A DNA stretch of 64,000 bases from Gammaproteobacteria bacterium (lineage in GTDB: Bacteria > Pseudomonadota > Gammaproteobacteria > Burkholderiales > Rhodocyclaceae), in the NCBI GenBank assembly GCA_018828385.1, contig JAHJVE010000015.1:1-64000 (forward strand), given 5' to 3'. Shown here one piece after another: positions 26,343 to 35,558 of the stretch. The notes below the pieces were generated by a model. It made no database searches and was not told where the DNA came from. It saw nothing but the letters and a program-made list of their open reading frames with translations. The position numbers were made by a program, and so were the translations under genes. The stretch's first letter is position 1. Every line of letters begins with the position of its first letter.

Positions 26343-28025
26343 TCAGCGAGCGGCGAGCAGGCGACCGAGCAGACTGCCCGAGTTTTCCTGGCCGGTCAGG
26401 ACGAAATCCAGTTCGTTGGCGTTTTTGAGGGTCAGTTCGAGGTCGCGCTGGGCGTGCAGCGGGCTGGCCATGAGCAGTTGATCGCCTGCCTCGAGCCGGA
26501 AATCGTCGCCCGGTAGCAGGTGGCAGTCGGCGCCGCGTTCGATCATCAGCGGAATGGCCGGTAGGCGCTGGCTGCGGTCGGCGCCGTCGGGCAGGATTTC
26601 GCCGAGGCAAATCGGGCGGTTGTGCATGAGGGCCTGCCAGGCGGCCGGCGCTTCGGCGGCGTTGAGGCGGATGTCCCAGACGACTGGGGTCAGGCCGCCG
26701 CATTCGGCCTGCAGACGCTCGACGAGCCGCTGACAGCGGCTTTCATCGAGGCTGTGCAGGCGCGCCAGAAATTCGGCAAGGAGCGGCGCGGTGAGGATGG
26801 CGATGCATTCCTGGGCAACGATGCGGCTCGGCAGCACGGTGAAATCGGCGCCGTAGGCGGTGAATAGCGCGCTGTTCGCGGCGTGGTTCTGGCGCGTCAC
26901 GACAAACAGCTCGGGCTTGATTTCGCTGGCGGTGACGGCGATGGACAGGTTGTTCACGTCGTTGTCGCTGCCGGCGACGATGCCTGCCGCATCTGCGATA
27001 CCTGCCTGGTGCAGGGTGATGGCTTCGGTGCCGTCGCCGATCAGTTGCTGGTCGGCATCCTTGGCGGCGGGGTCGATGATGGTCAGCGTAATGCCGGTGT
27101 CGCGCAGGCGGTCGGCCACGGCATGGCCGAAACGGCCGTAACCGCACAGAATCCAGTGGCCGCGCGGCGGCCGGTGCGGTTCGGGGATGGGGCTTTCGGG
27201 CAGGCTGGTCAGCAGTTCGATCAGGCGAAAGCGTTCGGGCGCGGCAACGGCCAGGGCCAGATGGTCGGCGAAACGCTCGAAGGGGTTGATGATGTGGTTG
27301 GTGCCGAAGGAGGCCATGTTGGCGGTGACCGACGGCGAACGGGCGCGGGCGATGACCGGCACGGCGGGGTTGAGCAGGCGGACGGCAATGGCGATGGCGA
27401 GGTTGGCCAGTTCGTCGTTGGTGACGGCCAGCACGCCCTGGCATTTCGGGTGCTTGAGGCCGGCCAGCAGCAGGTTGTCGGGCAGGCTGGCATCGGCCGC
27501 CATGGCCGGGGTATCGGTCTTGAAATCGAGCAGGTCGAGTTCTTCGACGCGCAACTCGTCGATTTCGAGGACGACGAAGGGCTGGTTGATGTGGTCGAAG
27601 GTGCGGGCGATCAGGCTGCCCGTTTCACCGCAGCCGCAGACGATGTAGAACGGCGCTTTGAGCCGGCGGACGCGCCGCACGAAGCGGTTGGCGGTCAGCG
27701 TGTTCTGGAAGCCCTTGTCCTGGAGCAGGGCGATCAGCGTGATGACTGAATACGACCAGCCGACGACGGTCAGGTAGATGCAGACGGTGACCCACAGACG
27801 CTGGGCGTCGGAGAAGGCACCGGGGATTTCGCCGAAGCCGATGGTCGTCGCCGTGTAGCTGACGAAATAGAAGGCGTGGAAGAAACTGAGCGGCGCCGCC
27901 GGCAGGCCCTCGGTGTCGACGCCGGGGACCAGTGTCAGGCCGATGATCGAAATGGCGTAGATGACGATGAGGCCGATGATCGGCGCCCGCATGCGGCGGA
28001 GGACGAGGAAAAAGGCGCTGTTCAC
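26343..28025 (-). CDS. Potassium channel-like protein with two TrkA/RCK domains
   Basis: A 560-residue protein. It has two N-terminal transmembrane helices flanking a pore loop (TATTIGFGEIP, a selectivity-filter variant of T-V-G-Y-G-D), and a linker. Two Rossmann RCK/TrkA-N domains follow (FYIVCGCGETGSLIARTF and HWILCGYGRFGHAVADRL). A TrkA-C type region ends the protein (HLLPGDDFRLEAGDQLLM). Such channels gate potassium flow in response to nucleotides or ions bound by the RCK domains. The filter reads I-G-F-G rather than V-G-Y-G, as seen in several bacterial homologues, so selectivity is inferred. A small conserved membrane protein gene starts 397 bases upstream on the same strand, 13 bases separating the two genes. 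Confidence 0.85.
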   Translation of the reverse strand: MNSAFFLVLRRMRAPIIGLIVIYAISIIGLTLVPGVDTEGLPAAPLSFFHAFYFVSYTATTIGFGEIPGAFSDAQRLWVTVCIYLTVVGWSYSVITLIALLQDKGFQNTLTANRFVRRVRRLKAPFYIVCGCGETGSLIARTFDHINQPFVVLEIDELRVEELDLLDFKTDTPAMAADASLPDNLLLAGLKHPKCQGVLAVTNDELANLAIAIAVRLLNPAVPVIARARSPSVTANMASFGTNHIINPFERFADHLALAVAAPERFRLIELLTSLPESPIPEPHRPPRGHWILCGYGRFGHAVADRLRDTGITLTIIDPAAKDADQQLIGDGTEAITLHQAGIADAAGIVAGSDNDVNNLSIAVTASEIKPELFVVTRQNHAANSALFTAYGADFTVLPSRIVAQECIAILTAPLLAEFLARLHSLDESRCQRLVERLQAECGGLTPVVWDIRLNAAEAPAAWQALMHNRPICLGEILPDGADRSQRLPAIPLMIERGADCHLLPGDDFRLEAGDQLLMASPLHAQRDLELTLKNANELDFVLTGQENSGSLLGRLLAAR

Positions 28026-28038
28026 GCGCGGCTCCCGG

Positions 28039-28422
28039 CTAGCGCCGCAGCATCACGGTTTCGATGATGAGGATGACAACCGAAACGACGTTGGCGAACA
28101 GCGCGCCGCCAGACAGCGAAATGACGCTGGAGGTGACATGCACGGTCATGCCGACGCCGGTGATGTGCTCGGCGACGCCCCAGGTGATGGCGGCGGCGAT
28201 GAGCTGGAGGTCGGCGACCAGGCTGGTGGACAGGTGAATGGCACCGATCTGCGTGCGGTCGCCGAATTTGAGCGCGGTGGCGATCAGGCTGACGACCAGC
28301 GCGGCGGCCAGTTCGTAGATGCTGTGCAGTTCCGGCCGCCCGATGTCGCCGATGAAGAAGCCGAAATTCAGCGTCGCCGCCAGCACGATGAAGAAGCCGA
28401 AGATGACCTTTTCCAGATTCAT
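28039..28422 (-). CDS. Conserved four-helix membrane protein of unknown function
   Basis: A 127-residue, very hydrophobic protein with about four predicted transmembrane helices (VIFGFFIVLAATLNFGFFIG; IYELAAALVVSLIATALKFG; LVADLQLIAAAITWGVAEHI; GALFANVVSVVILIIETVML). It lies 13 bases upstream of the potassium-channel gene on the same strand, so the two are probably co-transcribed and this may be an accessory subunit. I recall an uncharacterised DUF family with this look but cannot assign a function. The upstream GGGGGAAAGACAA before its ATG is a good ribosome site. Confidence 0.7.
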   Translation of the reverse strand: MNLEKVIFGFFIVLAATLNFGFFIGDIGRPELHSIYELAAALVVSLIATALKFGDRTQIGAIHLSTSLVADLQLIAAAITWGVAEHITGVGMTVHVTSSVISLSGGALFANVVSVVILIIETVMLRR

Positions 28423-28464
28423 TTGTCTTTCCCCCTTGCGGTGCCCCGGCTCTTGCTGGCCGGG

Positions 28465-28500
28465 GTTCCACGGTCAACCCGGAAAATCAGCGATTTTCGA
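28465..28500 (-). repeat. Dispersed uptake-like element, copy 9
   Basis: On the minus strand: TCGAAAATCGCTGATTTTCC, then the core GGTTGACCGTGG (28468-28479). The left arm covers the last codons and TGA of dolP; the core lies just downstream. Confidence 0.82.
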
Positions 28501-29149
28501 CCGGGGCGGTGGCCGGCGGCGGGTTGCGCGCGCCGAGCGTCTGGTTGTCGAGGTGACGGGTTTCTTCCTCGCCGATCACTTCGAGCACATTGACCACCTT
28601 CTTGACGCCCGAGGTGGTGCGCGCCACATCGACCGCGACCTTGGCCTCGCGGGCGTTGACGATGCCCATCAGATGGACGATGGCGCGCTCGGTGACGACC
28701 TTGATGTGGTTGGCCGAGATCTGGTTGGAGTCAACCAGCCGGGCCTTGACCTTGGAGTCGATGTAGGAATCGGTGCTGCGGCTGCCGAGCGACGAGGCAG
28801 GGCCGATGCCCAACTCGTTGTATACCTCGCGGACGCCGTCGAGCTTGCGCGTTTCGGCTTCGATGGCGGCCTTGGCTTCCTCGCTCGGCACTTCGCCAGT
28901 GATCAGGACGCGCCGGTTGTACGAGGTGAAATTGATGTGCGAGAAGGTTTTGTACTGGTCGGGAACGCGCTGGCTGGCTTTCCATTCAGTCGTTTCGTCG
29001 TCGGTTTGCGTGCCGGTCGAGCGGCGATCGTGGGCCGACATGACACCGACGGCAGCGCCGCCGACGATGGCCGGGACGCAGCCCTGGAGCGCCGGCAGGG
29101 CAAGGACAAAGGCCGCCGCGGCGAGGGTGAGTTTGGTTTTTTGCATCAT
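28487..29149 (-). CDS. dolP: BON-domain outer-membrane lipoprotein (DolP/YraP-like)
   Basis: A 220-residue lipoprotein. The signal peptide ends at the lipobox LQGC. Two BON domains follow (~60-125, [21 protein letters not shown]; ~140-205, [39 protein letters not shown]). DolP binds anionic phospholipid at division sites and maintains outer-membrane integrity. The start ATG overlaps the TGA of diaA (ATGATG context, with GGGAG four bases upstream), so the pair is translationally coupled; ATG 29146 is an alternative three bases on. The diaA-dolP order matches E. coli and many proteobacteria. Confidence 0.92.
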   Translation of the reverse strand: MMQKTKLTLAAAAFVLALPALQGCVPAIVGGAAVGVMSAHDRRSTGTQTDDETTEWKASQRVPDQYKTFSHINFTSYNRRVLITGEVPSEEAKAAIEAETRKLDGVREVYNELGIGPASSLGSRSTDSYIDSKVKARLVDSNQISANHIKVVTERAIVHLMGIVNAREAKVAVDVARTTSGVKKVVNVLEVIGEEETRHLDNQTLGARNPPPATAPVENR

Positions 29150-29736
29150 TCGACTCCCAATAAAAGTGCATCGATGCCATCGCACAGGCAATGGATGGCG
29201 AGCAGGTGGGTTTCCTGGATACGCGCCGTCCGTTCGGCCGGCACGCAAAGGTGAATATCGTCGTCATGCAGCATGTCGCCGATCAGGCCGCCGCCCTTGC
29301 CGGTCAGCGCGACGATGTGCATGTCGTGCTCGTGTGCCGACTTGATCGCTTCGATGACGTTGGCCGAATTGCCCGACGTTGAAATGGCCAGCAGGACGTC
29401 GCCGGCATGGCCGAGACCGCGCACCTGGCGGGAAAAAATCTGGCTGAACGAATAATCGTTGGCGACGGCGGTGATGATCGAGGTGTCGGTGGTCAGCGCA
29501 ATGGCCGCCAGCTCCTGACGTTCGGCCTCGAAACGGCCGATCAGTTCAGCGGCGAAATGCTGGGCATCGCCAGCCGAGCCGCCGTTGCCGCAGGCCAGGA
29601 TCTTGCCGCCATTGATCAGGCAGTTGGTCATCGTTTCGATCGCCGCAGCAATCGGGGCAGCCATCATTTCGACGGCATTCAGCTTGGTTTGGGCGCTGTC
29701 TTCGAAATGCTGGGCAACGCGGGCGATCAAATCCAT
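29146..29736 (-). CDS. diaA: DiaA-like SIS-domain protein (phosphoheptose isomerase family)
   Basis: A 196-residue SIS-domain protein ([67 protein letters not shown]). Its close resemblance to both DiaA, the DnaA-binding initiation regulator, and GmhA, the sedoheptulose-7-phosphate isomerase, leaves the activity open. The position between yraN and dolP is the classical diaA context. However, LPS heptose genes are present in this window, and some genomes use a single protein at this locus. The ATG at 29736 is preferred; the frame extends three codons to a TTG. Confidence 0.85.
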   Translation of the reverse strand: MDLIARVAQHFEDSAQTKLNAVEMMAAPIAAAIETMTNCLINGGKILACGNGGSAGDAQHFAAELIGRFEAERQELAAIALTTDTSIITAVANDYSFSQIFSRQVRGLGHAGDVLLAISTSGNSANVIEAIKSAHEHDMHIVALTGKGGGLIGDMLHDDDIHLCVPAERTARIQETHLLAIHCLCDGIDALLLGVE

Positions 29737-29871
29737 ATCGTTCAATGAGTTGGGGCTAGAAGTGAAAGCATTCTACCTCAGCGCCCGGCGAACACTTCGC
29801 GCGCCGCTCATTGCCATCGATTTTTGTTGTCGCCGCGAGGCGACAGGCGGGTCGTGAGTGGCAAGGCCGGC

Positions 29872-30234
29872 CTAATCGTCGGCCGAAAACGCATTCTTGA
29901 TCCATTCGAGCCGCTCGCCGTCGATCAGCACGCAGTCGAAACGGCAGTCGCAATCGCGCTTGCCGAGCAGGTAATGCTGGGCGGCGAGGACGATGCGCCG
30001 GCGCTTGGTCGCCGTGATGCTGGCCCCGGCCCCGCCGAAATCACTGCGGCTGCGCTGACGGACTTCGACGAAAACCAGCACCTTGCCGTCGCGGCAAATG
30101 AGGTCGATCTCGCCGCCGCGGACTTTGAAATTGCGCGAAATTACCTGTTGACCGTGGGATTCGAGATAACGCGCCGCCCGCTCTTCGGCTTCGCGGCCGC
30201 GCGTCGTGGTGGTATCGTTGGTCTTTGCCTGCAT
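29872..30234 (-). CDS. yraN: YraN-family endonuclease-like protein (UPF0102)
   Basis: A 120-residue protein of the UPF0102 family, with the nuclease-like pattern G-x-x-x-E-x-x-A (RGREAEERAARYLE), RNFKVRGGEIDLICRDGKVLVFVEVRQRS and a C-terminal FDCVLIDG. The ordered E/D-ExK-like residues (GGEIDLI, VFVEVRQR) are those of the restriction-enzyme fold, with EVR in place of ExK. The function is unresolved. The start at 30234 (MQAKTND) is chosen because it leaves 11 bases to divergent rsmI. An in-frame variant of the dispersed repeat lies under SHGQQVISRNFK. Confidence 0.88.
   Translation of the reverse strand: MQAKTNDTTTTRGREAEERAARYLESHGQQVISRNFKVRGGEIDLICRDGKVLVFVEVRQRSRSDFGGAGASITATKRRRIVLAAQHYLLGKRDCDCRFDCVLIDGERLEWIKNAFSADD
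30124..30162 (+). repeat. Dispersed uptake-like element, copy 10 (variant core)
   Basis: TTTGAAATTGCGCGAAATTACC precedes the variant core TGTTGACCGTGG (30146-30157) and GATTC. It lies antisense within yraN. The left arm is weak at GGCC. Confidence 0.68.
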
Positions 30235-30245
30235 CTGGGTTTCAA

Positions 30246-31082
30246 ATGACGGAAGAATCCGCCGCATTGTATGTCGTCCCGACGCCGCTCGGGAATCTCG
30301 CCGACCTGACCCGCCGCGCCGAAGAAATCCTGCGCAGCGTGCCCTGGGTCGCCGCCGAGGATACCCGCCACAGTGGCCCGCTGCTCAAGCAACTCGGCGC
30401 CCAGGCGCGGACCATTCCGGCGCATCAGCACAACGAACATGAAGCCGCCGCCCGCATCGTCGAAAAACTGCAGGCCGGCGAAGCCGTGGCGCTCATTTCC
30501 GACGCCGGCACGCCGGGCATTTCCGATCCCGGCGCCCGCATCGTCGCCGCCGTCCGCGCCGCCGGTTGCCAGGTCATCCCGCTGCCCGGCCCGTGCGCAG
30601 CAACAACGGCGCTGTCCGGCTCCGGTCTGCTCGACGAGCATTTCCTGTTTTACGGTTTTCTGCCTTCCAAGGGCGGCCAGCGCCGGCAAGCCCTCGAAGA
30701 ACTGCGCGAACAGCCCTGCGCACTGGTTTTCTACGAAGCGCCGCACCGCGTTCTCGAAACGGTCGAAGACATGGCGACGGTATTCGGCGAGCGCACCCTG
30801 GTCATCGCCCGCGAACTGACCAAGCTGTTCGAATCCATCCATTCCCTGCCGCTGGCCGAAGGCCTGGCCTGGCTCAAGGAAGACCCCAACCGCCAGCGTG
30901 GCGAATTCGTCCTGATGCTGTCGGGCGCCCCGGTGGGGGCCGACGATGGCGAAGGGGAGCGCGTATTGAAGCTGCTGCTGGAAGAAGGCTTGCCGACCAA
31001 GCAGGCAGCAAAGCTGGCGGCTGCCATAACCGGTTCGGCAAAAAACCATTTATATAATTTGGCCCTCGCCTTGAAAAAATAG
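30246..31082 (+). CDS. rsmI: 16S rRNA (cytidine-1402-2'-O)-methyltransferase
   Basis: A 278-residue SAM-dependent tetrapyrrole-methylase-fold enzyme that methylates the ribose of C1402 in the ribosomal decoding centre. Diagnostic segments are LYVVPTPLGNLADLT at the N terminus, AAEDTRHSGPLL, ISDAGTPGISDPG (SAM-binding) and FYGFLPSKGGQR. The start at 30246 matches the family start; the frame extends seven codons further. It is divergent from yraN, the usual arrangement. The 11-base gap means promoters must overlap the coding ends. Confidence 0.96.
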   Translation: MTEESAALYVVPTPLGNLADLTRRAEEILRSVPWVAAEDTRHSGPLLKQLGAQARTIPAHQHNEHEAAARIVEKLQAGEAVALISDAGTPGISDPGARIVAAVRAAGCQVIPLPGPCAATTALSGSGLLDEHFLFYGFLPSKGGQRRQALEELREQPCALVFYEAPHRVLETVEDMATVFGERTLVIARELTKLFESIHSLPLAEGLAWLKEDPNRQRGEFVLMLSGAPVGADDGEGERVLKLLLEEGLPTKQAAKLAAAITGSAKNHLYNLALALKK

Positions 31083-31099
31083 GCGCAATGGAGGGGAGC

Positions 31100-31663
31100 A
31101 TGCAACGGCGGCTGGATACCAGAGAGAAGAGCGGAAAAGCCGGCTATGAACCTGGCTTTACCTTGATCGAACTGATCGCAGTCATCGTCATTCTCGGCAT
31201 ACTTGCCAGCGTAGCCTTGCCGCGCTTTGTCGATCTTGGTGGCTCGGCGCGCACGGCGGCCATCGAGAGTTTGGGTGGGTCAGTACGTAGTGCCTTGCAA
31301 CTGAATCAGTCGCTGGCAATCGTTCGCGGTCCCGGATCTGCTGATGTCGTTCCGAATATCACCTGGCTTGCCATGCCTGACGGTTCGCAGGTCCGCATGT
31401 GGGCCGGCTATCCGGATCGCTGGTGTGATGGCATCGCGTTGACCCAGACCGGTTTTGTCGTGCCGCCAGGCGGTTGCTATCTGTCGAATGCGGCTGTCGC
31501 CTACAACCGTTTTACTTTTTATGGCTACGGCAATGCACAGATCCCGGGGGGCGATGCCGGCTGGCGCATCGAAGATGCTCCCGATCCCTCGTTGTGCTCG
31601 GTCCGGTACACATACAACGGCACTGGTATTCCGGTGGTGACCGTCGATACCAGCGGTTGCTGA
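31100..31663 (+). CDS. Type IV pilin-like / MSHA-like prepilin
   Basis: A 187-residue protein with a prepilin leader cut before Phe in G-FTLIELIAVIVILGILAS, the classic N-methylated hydrophobic spine. It is followed by a variable globular domain with four cysteines (WCDG, GGCY, SLCS, SGC-end), two disulfides' worth. The leader before the cleavage site is long (~22 residues). GGAGG lies before the ATG at 31100. Such proteins are subunits of pili (adhesion, twitching, DNA uptake) or pseudopili. No pilus-assembly gene is adjacent, so the role is open, but DNA uptake by a type IV pilus would fit the uptake-like repeats and the ComEA-like gene in this window. Confidence 0.82.
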   Translation: MQRRLDTREKSGKAGYEPGFTLIELIAVIVILGILASVALPRFVDLGGSARTAAIESLGGSVRSALQLNQSLAIVRGPGSADVVPNITWLAMPDGSQVRMWAGYPDRWCDGIALTQTGFVVPPGGCYLSNAAVAYNRFTFYGYGNAQIPGGDAGWRIEDAPDPSLCSVRYTYNGTGIPVVTVDTSGC

Positions 31664-31830
31664 GCAACTCGCTCCACTCGGGTAAGCCGGGTTGTGACTT
31701 GTGCCGACCATGGCAGATCGCTGAGTAGACGTCAGGTAGTCTGCATGTTTGCCAGTCGCGATGCTTGGGGCCGACAAGGTCAGGGTAGGCTGCTAAACTT
31801 CGGTCAGACAACCTTGGTGCGACACCACTT

Positions 31831-32862
31831 ATGCAGATCACCATCACCCGCCCCGACGACTGGCATCTTCACCTGCGCGACGGCGAAGCCCTGGCTTCCG
31901 TCCTCGCCCACACGGCTGCCCAGTTCGGCCGGGCCATCGTCATGCCCAACCTCAAGCCGCCGGTGACTACCGTAGCCCAGGCCGCCGCCTATCGCGACCG
32001 TATCGTCGCCGCGCTGCCGGCCGGCGCCAGCTTCGAGCCGCTCATGACGCTCTACCTGACCGACAACACGCCGGCCAGCGAAGTCGCCAAAGCCGCCGCG
32101 TCGGGCTTCGTCAAGGCCGTCAAACTCTACCCGGCCGGGGCGACGACCAATTCCGATGCCGGCCTGACCGACATCGCCAAGGCCTACGACACGCTGGCCG
32201 AAATGGAGCGCGTCGGCCTGCCGCTGCTTGTCCATGGCGAAGTGACCGATGCGAAAATCGACCTCTTCGACCGCGAAAAAGTCTTTATCGACACCGTCCT
32301 GCTGCCGCTCACCCAGCGCTTTCCAAAATTGAAGGTGGTCATGGAGCACATCACCACGAAGGACGCTGCCGAATTTGTGCAAAATTCCGGGTTGACCGTA
32401 GCAGCCACCATCACCGCCCACCATCTGCTCTACAACCGCAACGCCATCTTTCAGGGCGGGGTTCGTCCGCACTTGTACTGCCTGCCCGTGCTCAAGCGCG
32501 AAACGCACCGCGAGGCGCTGGTCGCTGCGGCGATTTCCGGCAATCCGAAATTCTTCCTCGGCACCGATTCGGCGCCGCACGCCAAGGGCGCCAAGGAAGC
32601 CGCCTGCGGTTGCGCCGGCTGCTACACGGCCTACGCCGCCATCGAACTCTATGCCGAAGCCTTCGAGCAGGCCGGGGGGCTGGACAAGCTCGAAGCCTTC
32701 GCCAGCTTCAACGGCCCCGACTGGTATGGCCTGCCGCGCAACAGCGGCAAGCTCACGCTGGCCAAGGAAACGTGGACCGTGCCGGCCGATTACCCTTACA
32801 TCGCCACCGACACCATCGTCCCACTGCGGGCCGGCGAAACACTGTCCTGGAAAATGCTCTGA
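31831..32862 (+). CDS. pyrC: Dihydroorotase
   Basis: A 343-residue zinc amidohydrolase of pyrimidine biosynthesis that interconverts carbamoyl-aspartate and dihydroorotate. The metal-binding H-x-H is at [10 protein letters not shown] (17-19 area). The bridging lysine lies in [41 protein letters not shown] and the catalytic [13 protein letters not shown] are all present. This is the E. coli-type class II enzyme with normal length. A dispersed repeat core is read in frame as G-L-T-V-A-A across the conserved AATIT region, so here the element coexists with conserved protein sequence. Confidence 0.97.
   Translation: MQITITRPDDWHLHLRDGEALASVLAHTAAQFGRAIVMPNLKPPVTTVAQAAAYRDRIVAALPAGASFEPLMTLYLTDNTPASEVAKAAASGFVKAVKLYPAGATTNSDAGLTDIAKAYDTLAEMERVGLPLLVHGEVTDAKIDLFDREKVFIDTVLLPLTQRFPKLKVVMEHITTKDAAEFVQNSGLTVAATITAHHLLYNRNAIFQGGVRPHLYCLPVLKRETHREALVAAAISGNPKFFLGTDSAPHAKGAKEAACGCAGCYTAYAAIELYAEAFEQAGGLDKLEAFASFNGPDWYGLPRNSGKLTLAKETWTVPADYPYIATDTIVPLRAGETLSWKML
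32372..32406 (+). repeat. Dispersed uptake-like element, copy 11
   Basis: A perfect core at 32390-32401 (GGTTGACCGTAG), preceded by TGCAAAATTCC. It lies inside pyrC next to the conserved AATITAHHL segment. The left arm is short, with a single A/T tract. Confidence 0.8.
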
Positions 32863-32873
32863 GGAAACCCATC

Positions 32874-33311
32874 ATGCGTCTGCGCCACCTTCTCCTGCCG
32901 CTGCTGGCTGCCCCGCTGCTCACCGCCTGCGTCAATGATGGCGCGACGTATGAAATCGACAACACCCGCGAACATGTGCTGTCGCTCATTCGCGAGCAGC
33001 CGTATTTCTGGGAAGACAAGGTCAATCTCTTCCTTGTCGTCTCCCGCATGCCGGCCTGCATGCGCCGCCACAGCATCGGCGCGCTGCCGGCCAATACCAA
33101 GGTCGAAATCTACCAGGTGCCGTCCGGCGCCTTCATCGTCAAGGCCGGCAAGAAAATGTTCGCCACCGAGACACAGACCTGCGAGAGCTTCGCCAGGATG
33201 GATAGCGAGCCGCCTGAAGGCATGGGCGAACTCAAGGGTGTCTTCCGGGTCGTCAACGGCGAACTGGCGTTCGTCAAGGAAGAAAAGAAGACATCGCCGG
33301 CCGGCGAGTGA
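32874..33311 (+). CDS. Small lipoprotein of unknown function
   Basis: A 145-residue protein with a lipoprotein signal (LLLPLLAAPLLTAC, Cys ~20). The mature part has no family I can name: NTREHVLSLIREQPYFWEDKVNLFLVVSRMPACMRRHSI and KKMFATETQTCESF carry the only other cysteines. GAGGAAA precedes the ATG. It starts 11 bases after pyrC and its stop overlaps the start of the DUF3025 gene (GTGA), so it is in a pyrC-lipoprotein-DUF3025 transcript. Localised to the outer or inner membrane by inference. Confidence 0.7.
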   Translation: MRLRHLLLPLLAAPLLTACVNDGATYEIDNTREHVLSLIREQPYFWEDKVNLFLVVSRMPACMRRHSIGALPANTKVEIYQVPSGAFIVKAGKKMFATETQTCESFARMDSEPPEGMGELKGVFRVVNGELAFVKEEKKTSPAGE

Positions 33312-34096
33312 GCTCCGTTTCGCTCTACGCGTCGCCGCTCTTCGCTCCGCTGTGGCCCCGGCTCGATCGCCTGCCGCCGGCGCCGGATACCTTGGCGGTG
33401 GCGAGATTGGCCGAACAGTTTCCCATTCATACGGCGAACGGTCAGCGCGTGCGTTTCGTCCCGCCGCGCCCGGATGGCTTGGTCTACGAATGCCGGATCT
33501 GGGCCAGCGGCGAGGTCGAAACCCGTCCCGACAACTGGCATGACTTCTTCAATGCGCTGGTCTGGCTGACTTTTCCGCAGACCAAGATTGCCGTCAGCGC
33601 CGCCCACATGGATGCCATGCGGGCGCCGGGCGAAATCCGTGGCACGAAGCGCGACGCACTGACCCATTTTGACGAATGCGGCATCGTCGTGCTCTCGAGT
33701 CAGCCCGAACTGCTCGATCTGCTGCGCAACTTCGCGTGGAAGGAATTGTTTGTCGAGCGGCGTGCCGAGGTGGTGTGCAGCATGCGTTTCGTCATTTTCG
33801 GCCACACCACCTATGAGCAAATGCTGGCGCCATTTCGCGGCCTGACGGCGAAGGCCGTGCTTTACGATGTGAGCGAGGAATGGCTGCAAATGGACAGCAC
33901 GGCACAGATTGCCGCGGTCGACAAGCTTCTGGCCGCTGATTTGATCAGCGGTCGTTACACCCGGCCGCGCGATTTTCAACCGCTGCCCTTGCTGGGGATT
34001 CCTGGCGTTACGCCGGACAGCGAAGATCCGGCGTACTACGACGATACCTGGCAGTTCCGGCCAGGCCGTCGGTCTATGGCAAAACCGGCGGCTTAG
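33308..34096 (+). CDS. DUF3025-family protein
   Basis: A 262-residue soluble protein. It has the family's core pattern [34 protein letters not shown], then [25 protein letters not shown] and [15 protein letters not shown] near the end. DUF3025 is found in many beta- and gammaproteobacteria, but its function is unknown. It begins with GTG inside the stop of the upstream lipoprotein gene (4-base overlap), which implies coupled translation. It is convergent with infA and overlaps its 3' end by four bases. Confidence 0.8.
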   Translation: MSSVSLYASPLFAPLWPRLDRLPPAPDTLAVARLAEQFPIHTANGQRVRFVPPRPDGLVYECRIWASGEVETRPDNWHDFFNALVWLTFPQTKIAVSAAHMDAMRAPGEIRGTKRDALTHFDECGIVVLSSQPELLDLLRNFAWKELFVERRAEVVCSMRFVIFGHTTYEQMLAPFRGLTAKAVLYDVSEEWLQMDSTAQIAAVDKLLAADLISGRYTRPRDFQPLPLLGIPGVTPDSEDPAYYDDTWQFRPGRRSMAKPAA

Positions 34097-34350
34097 TAGC
34101 GGCGGCGTTGCGGGGCCGGGGCGCCGCGGTTTTCGATGTGACGGAAGGTGATGCGACCCTTGGTCAGGTCGTAGGGCGACAGTTCCAGCGTCACCTTGTC
34201 GCCAAGCAGGATGCGGATGTGGTTTTTCTTCATCTTGCCGGCGGTGTAAGCGATCATCACGTGACCGTTTTCCAGCGTCACGCGGAAACGACCGTCCGGA
34301 AGCACGTCTTCGACGACGCCCTGCATTTCAAGTAGTTCTTCTTTTGCCAA
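34093..34350 (-). CDS. infA: Translation initiation factor IF-1 (paralogue form)
   Basis: An 85-residue OB-fold protein ([63 protein letters not shown]). It blocks the ribosomal A site during initiation. E. coli IF-1 has 72 residues; this one has a C-terminal extension ([15 protein letters not shown]). Betaproteobacteria commonly have a second, slightly longer IF-1 away from the ribosomal protein cluster, and this copy matches that description. Whether it is the housekeeping or a stress-related form cannot be told here. It is followed by a transglutaminase-like gene on the same strand. Confidence 0.92.
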   Translation of the reverse strand: MAKEELLEMQGVVEDVLPDGRFRVTLENGHVMIAYTAGKMKKNHIRILLGDKVTLELSPYDLTKGRITFRHIENRGAPAPQRRRY

Positions 34351-34380
34351 GTGTTTTTCTCCAGTAAGCGGAATGAGTGT

Positions 34381-35268
34381 TTATGGGGTGGTGACAGCAG
34401 CCAGTGCTGCGTCGGTGGATAGCGCTTCGTGCCGGTGGCGGGGCAATTCCCATGCCTGGCCGGCTTCGGTAATGGCGCTGATGGTGATCACCGGCGGCGG
34501 CGAGATGACGCCGCCGAAGATGGTTGCAAAGGAGACGTCAGCCGCATCGCGGCCCGTGGCCAGGCGGACGAAGCCCATCGGGATCGCCGTGCCGGACGGG
34601 TCGAACAGATACCAGCGGTTGCCGAGGAAGACTTCGACGTAGGCGTGGAAATCGGTCGGTCCCAGGGCTGGGTCGGCGCCGTAGTCGATGCCCGTGGTAA
34701 AGCGGGCCGGGATGTTCAGGGCGCGGCAGATGGCGATCATCAGGTGGGCGAAATCGCGGCAGACGCCAACCCGGTCGATCAGCGTGTCGAGTGCTGCGGT
34801 CGCCGAATTCGTGGTGTTGCCGCGGAAGGAAACGTGCTTGTTGACCCAGTTGCGAATCGCCTCGACCCGGCGATAGCCCTTCGGCAGATGGCCGAATTCG
34901 CTCATCGCCAAGGCCGCCAGCCGGTCGGACTGGCAATAACGGCTCGGGTAGATGTAGGTCAGGGCCGACAGCGGGAGCTGGGCAATCGGCGTTTCCTGGA
35001 TCAGGTCGGGAAGATCGACCTGCTGCTTGATGTCGACCGTCGCCTTGTAGCTGATGTGCAGCGGCCCCGGCGCGCCGGTCAGGCGCAGGTAGCGGGTGCA
35101 GGTGGCGGGGTCGGTCAGGACGGTGTGCGGCACCTGCTGACTGATCAGCAATTGCTCGCTGACGATGGTCTGGCTGGGTGTTTTTGCCGCATGGATGTTG
35201 AAAACGAAATCGGCGCCCTGAAAACCCAGTTCATAGTGAAGATCGATTGTGAACTGGATGCGGACCAT
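34381..35268 (-). CDS. Transglutaminase-like cysteine peptidase-fold protein
   Basis: A 295-residue protein. An N-terminal beta-rich region (residues ~1-120) precedes a transglutaminase-like domain with an intact triad: Cys in VGVCRDFAHL (~167), His in DFHAYVEVFL (~203) and Asp in YLFDPSG (~218). There is no signal peptide. Proteins with this arrangement act as peptidases or cross-linking enzymes, but the substrate is unknown. It lies 30 bases upstream of infA on the same strand, so they may be co-transcribed. Confidence 0.82.
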   Translation of the reverse strand: MVRIQFTIDLHYELGFQGADFVFNIHAAKTPSQTIVSEQLLISQQVPHTVLTDPATCTRYLRLTGAPGPLHISYKATVDIKQQVDLPDLIQETPIAQLPLSALTYIYPSRYCQSDRLAALAMSEFGHLPKGYRRVEAIRNWVNKHVSFRGNTTNSATAALDTLIDRVGVCRDFAHLMIAICRALNIPARFTTGIDYGADPALGPTDFHAYVEVFLGNRWYLFDPSGTAIPMGFVRLATGRDAADVSFATIFGGVISPPPVITISAITEAGQAWELPRHRHEALSTDAALAAVTTP

Positions 35269-35558
35269 TTATTCCCCGATAAAGATGATCGTCCGGTATC
35301 CGGGCGTCCGGACAGGCTCGGGCGAGCATTGAAATAGCGCTTTGCGACGGGAAATGGTGACTTCGGCGAGCCGGAAATCCTCAATGGACGGGCGGCAGGG
35401 GAACGGCATTTACGCGGGCAGAACGGTTAAGTCGGGAATTGTTGACCCGACGCAGGCAGCATCTTACGCGCCGATTCCCCTCGTTGGCAAGGGAAAATAC
35501 TGAAAAGCGCCGAATATTCAATCCCTTGCCGGTGTTTTGGCAAGGGGTTCAAGGTGTG
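35269..35558. other. Intergenic stretch of about 290 bases
   Basis: The upstream region of the transglutaminase-like gene and the 3' side of leuA. Apart from the hairpin near the leuA stop I see no gene, repeat or clear promoter. Confidence 0.5.
35523..35546 (-). terminator. Hairpin downstream of leuA
   Basis: CCCTTGCC and GGCAAGGG flank an eight-base loop 13 bases after the leuA stop. No strong T run follows on the minus strand, so it may only stabilise the 3' end. Confidence 0.45.
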
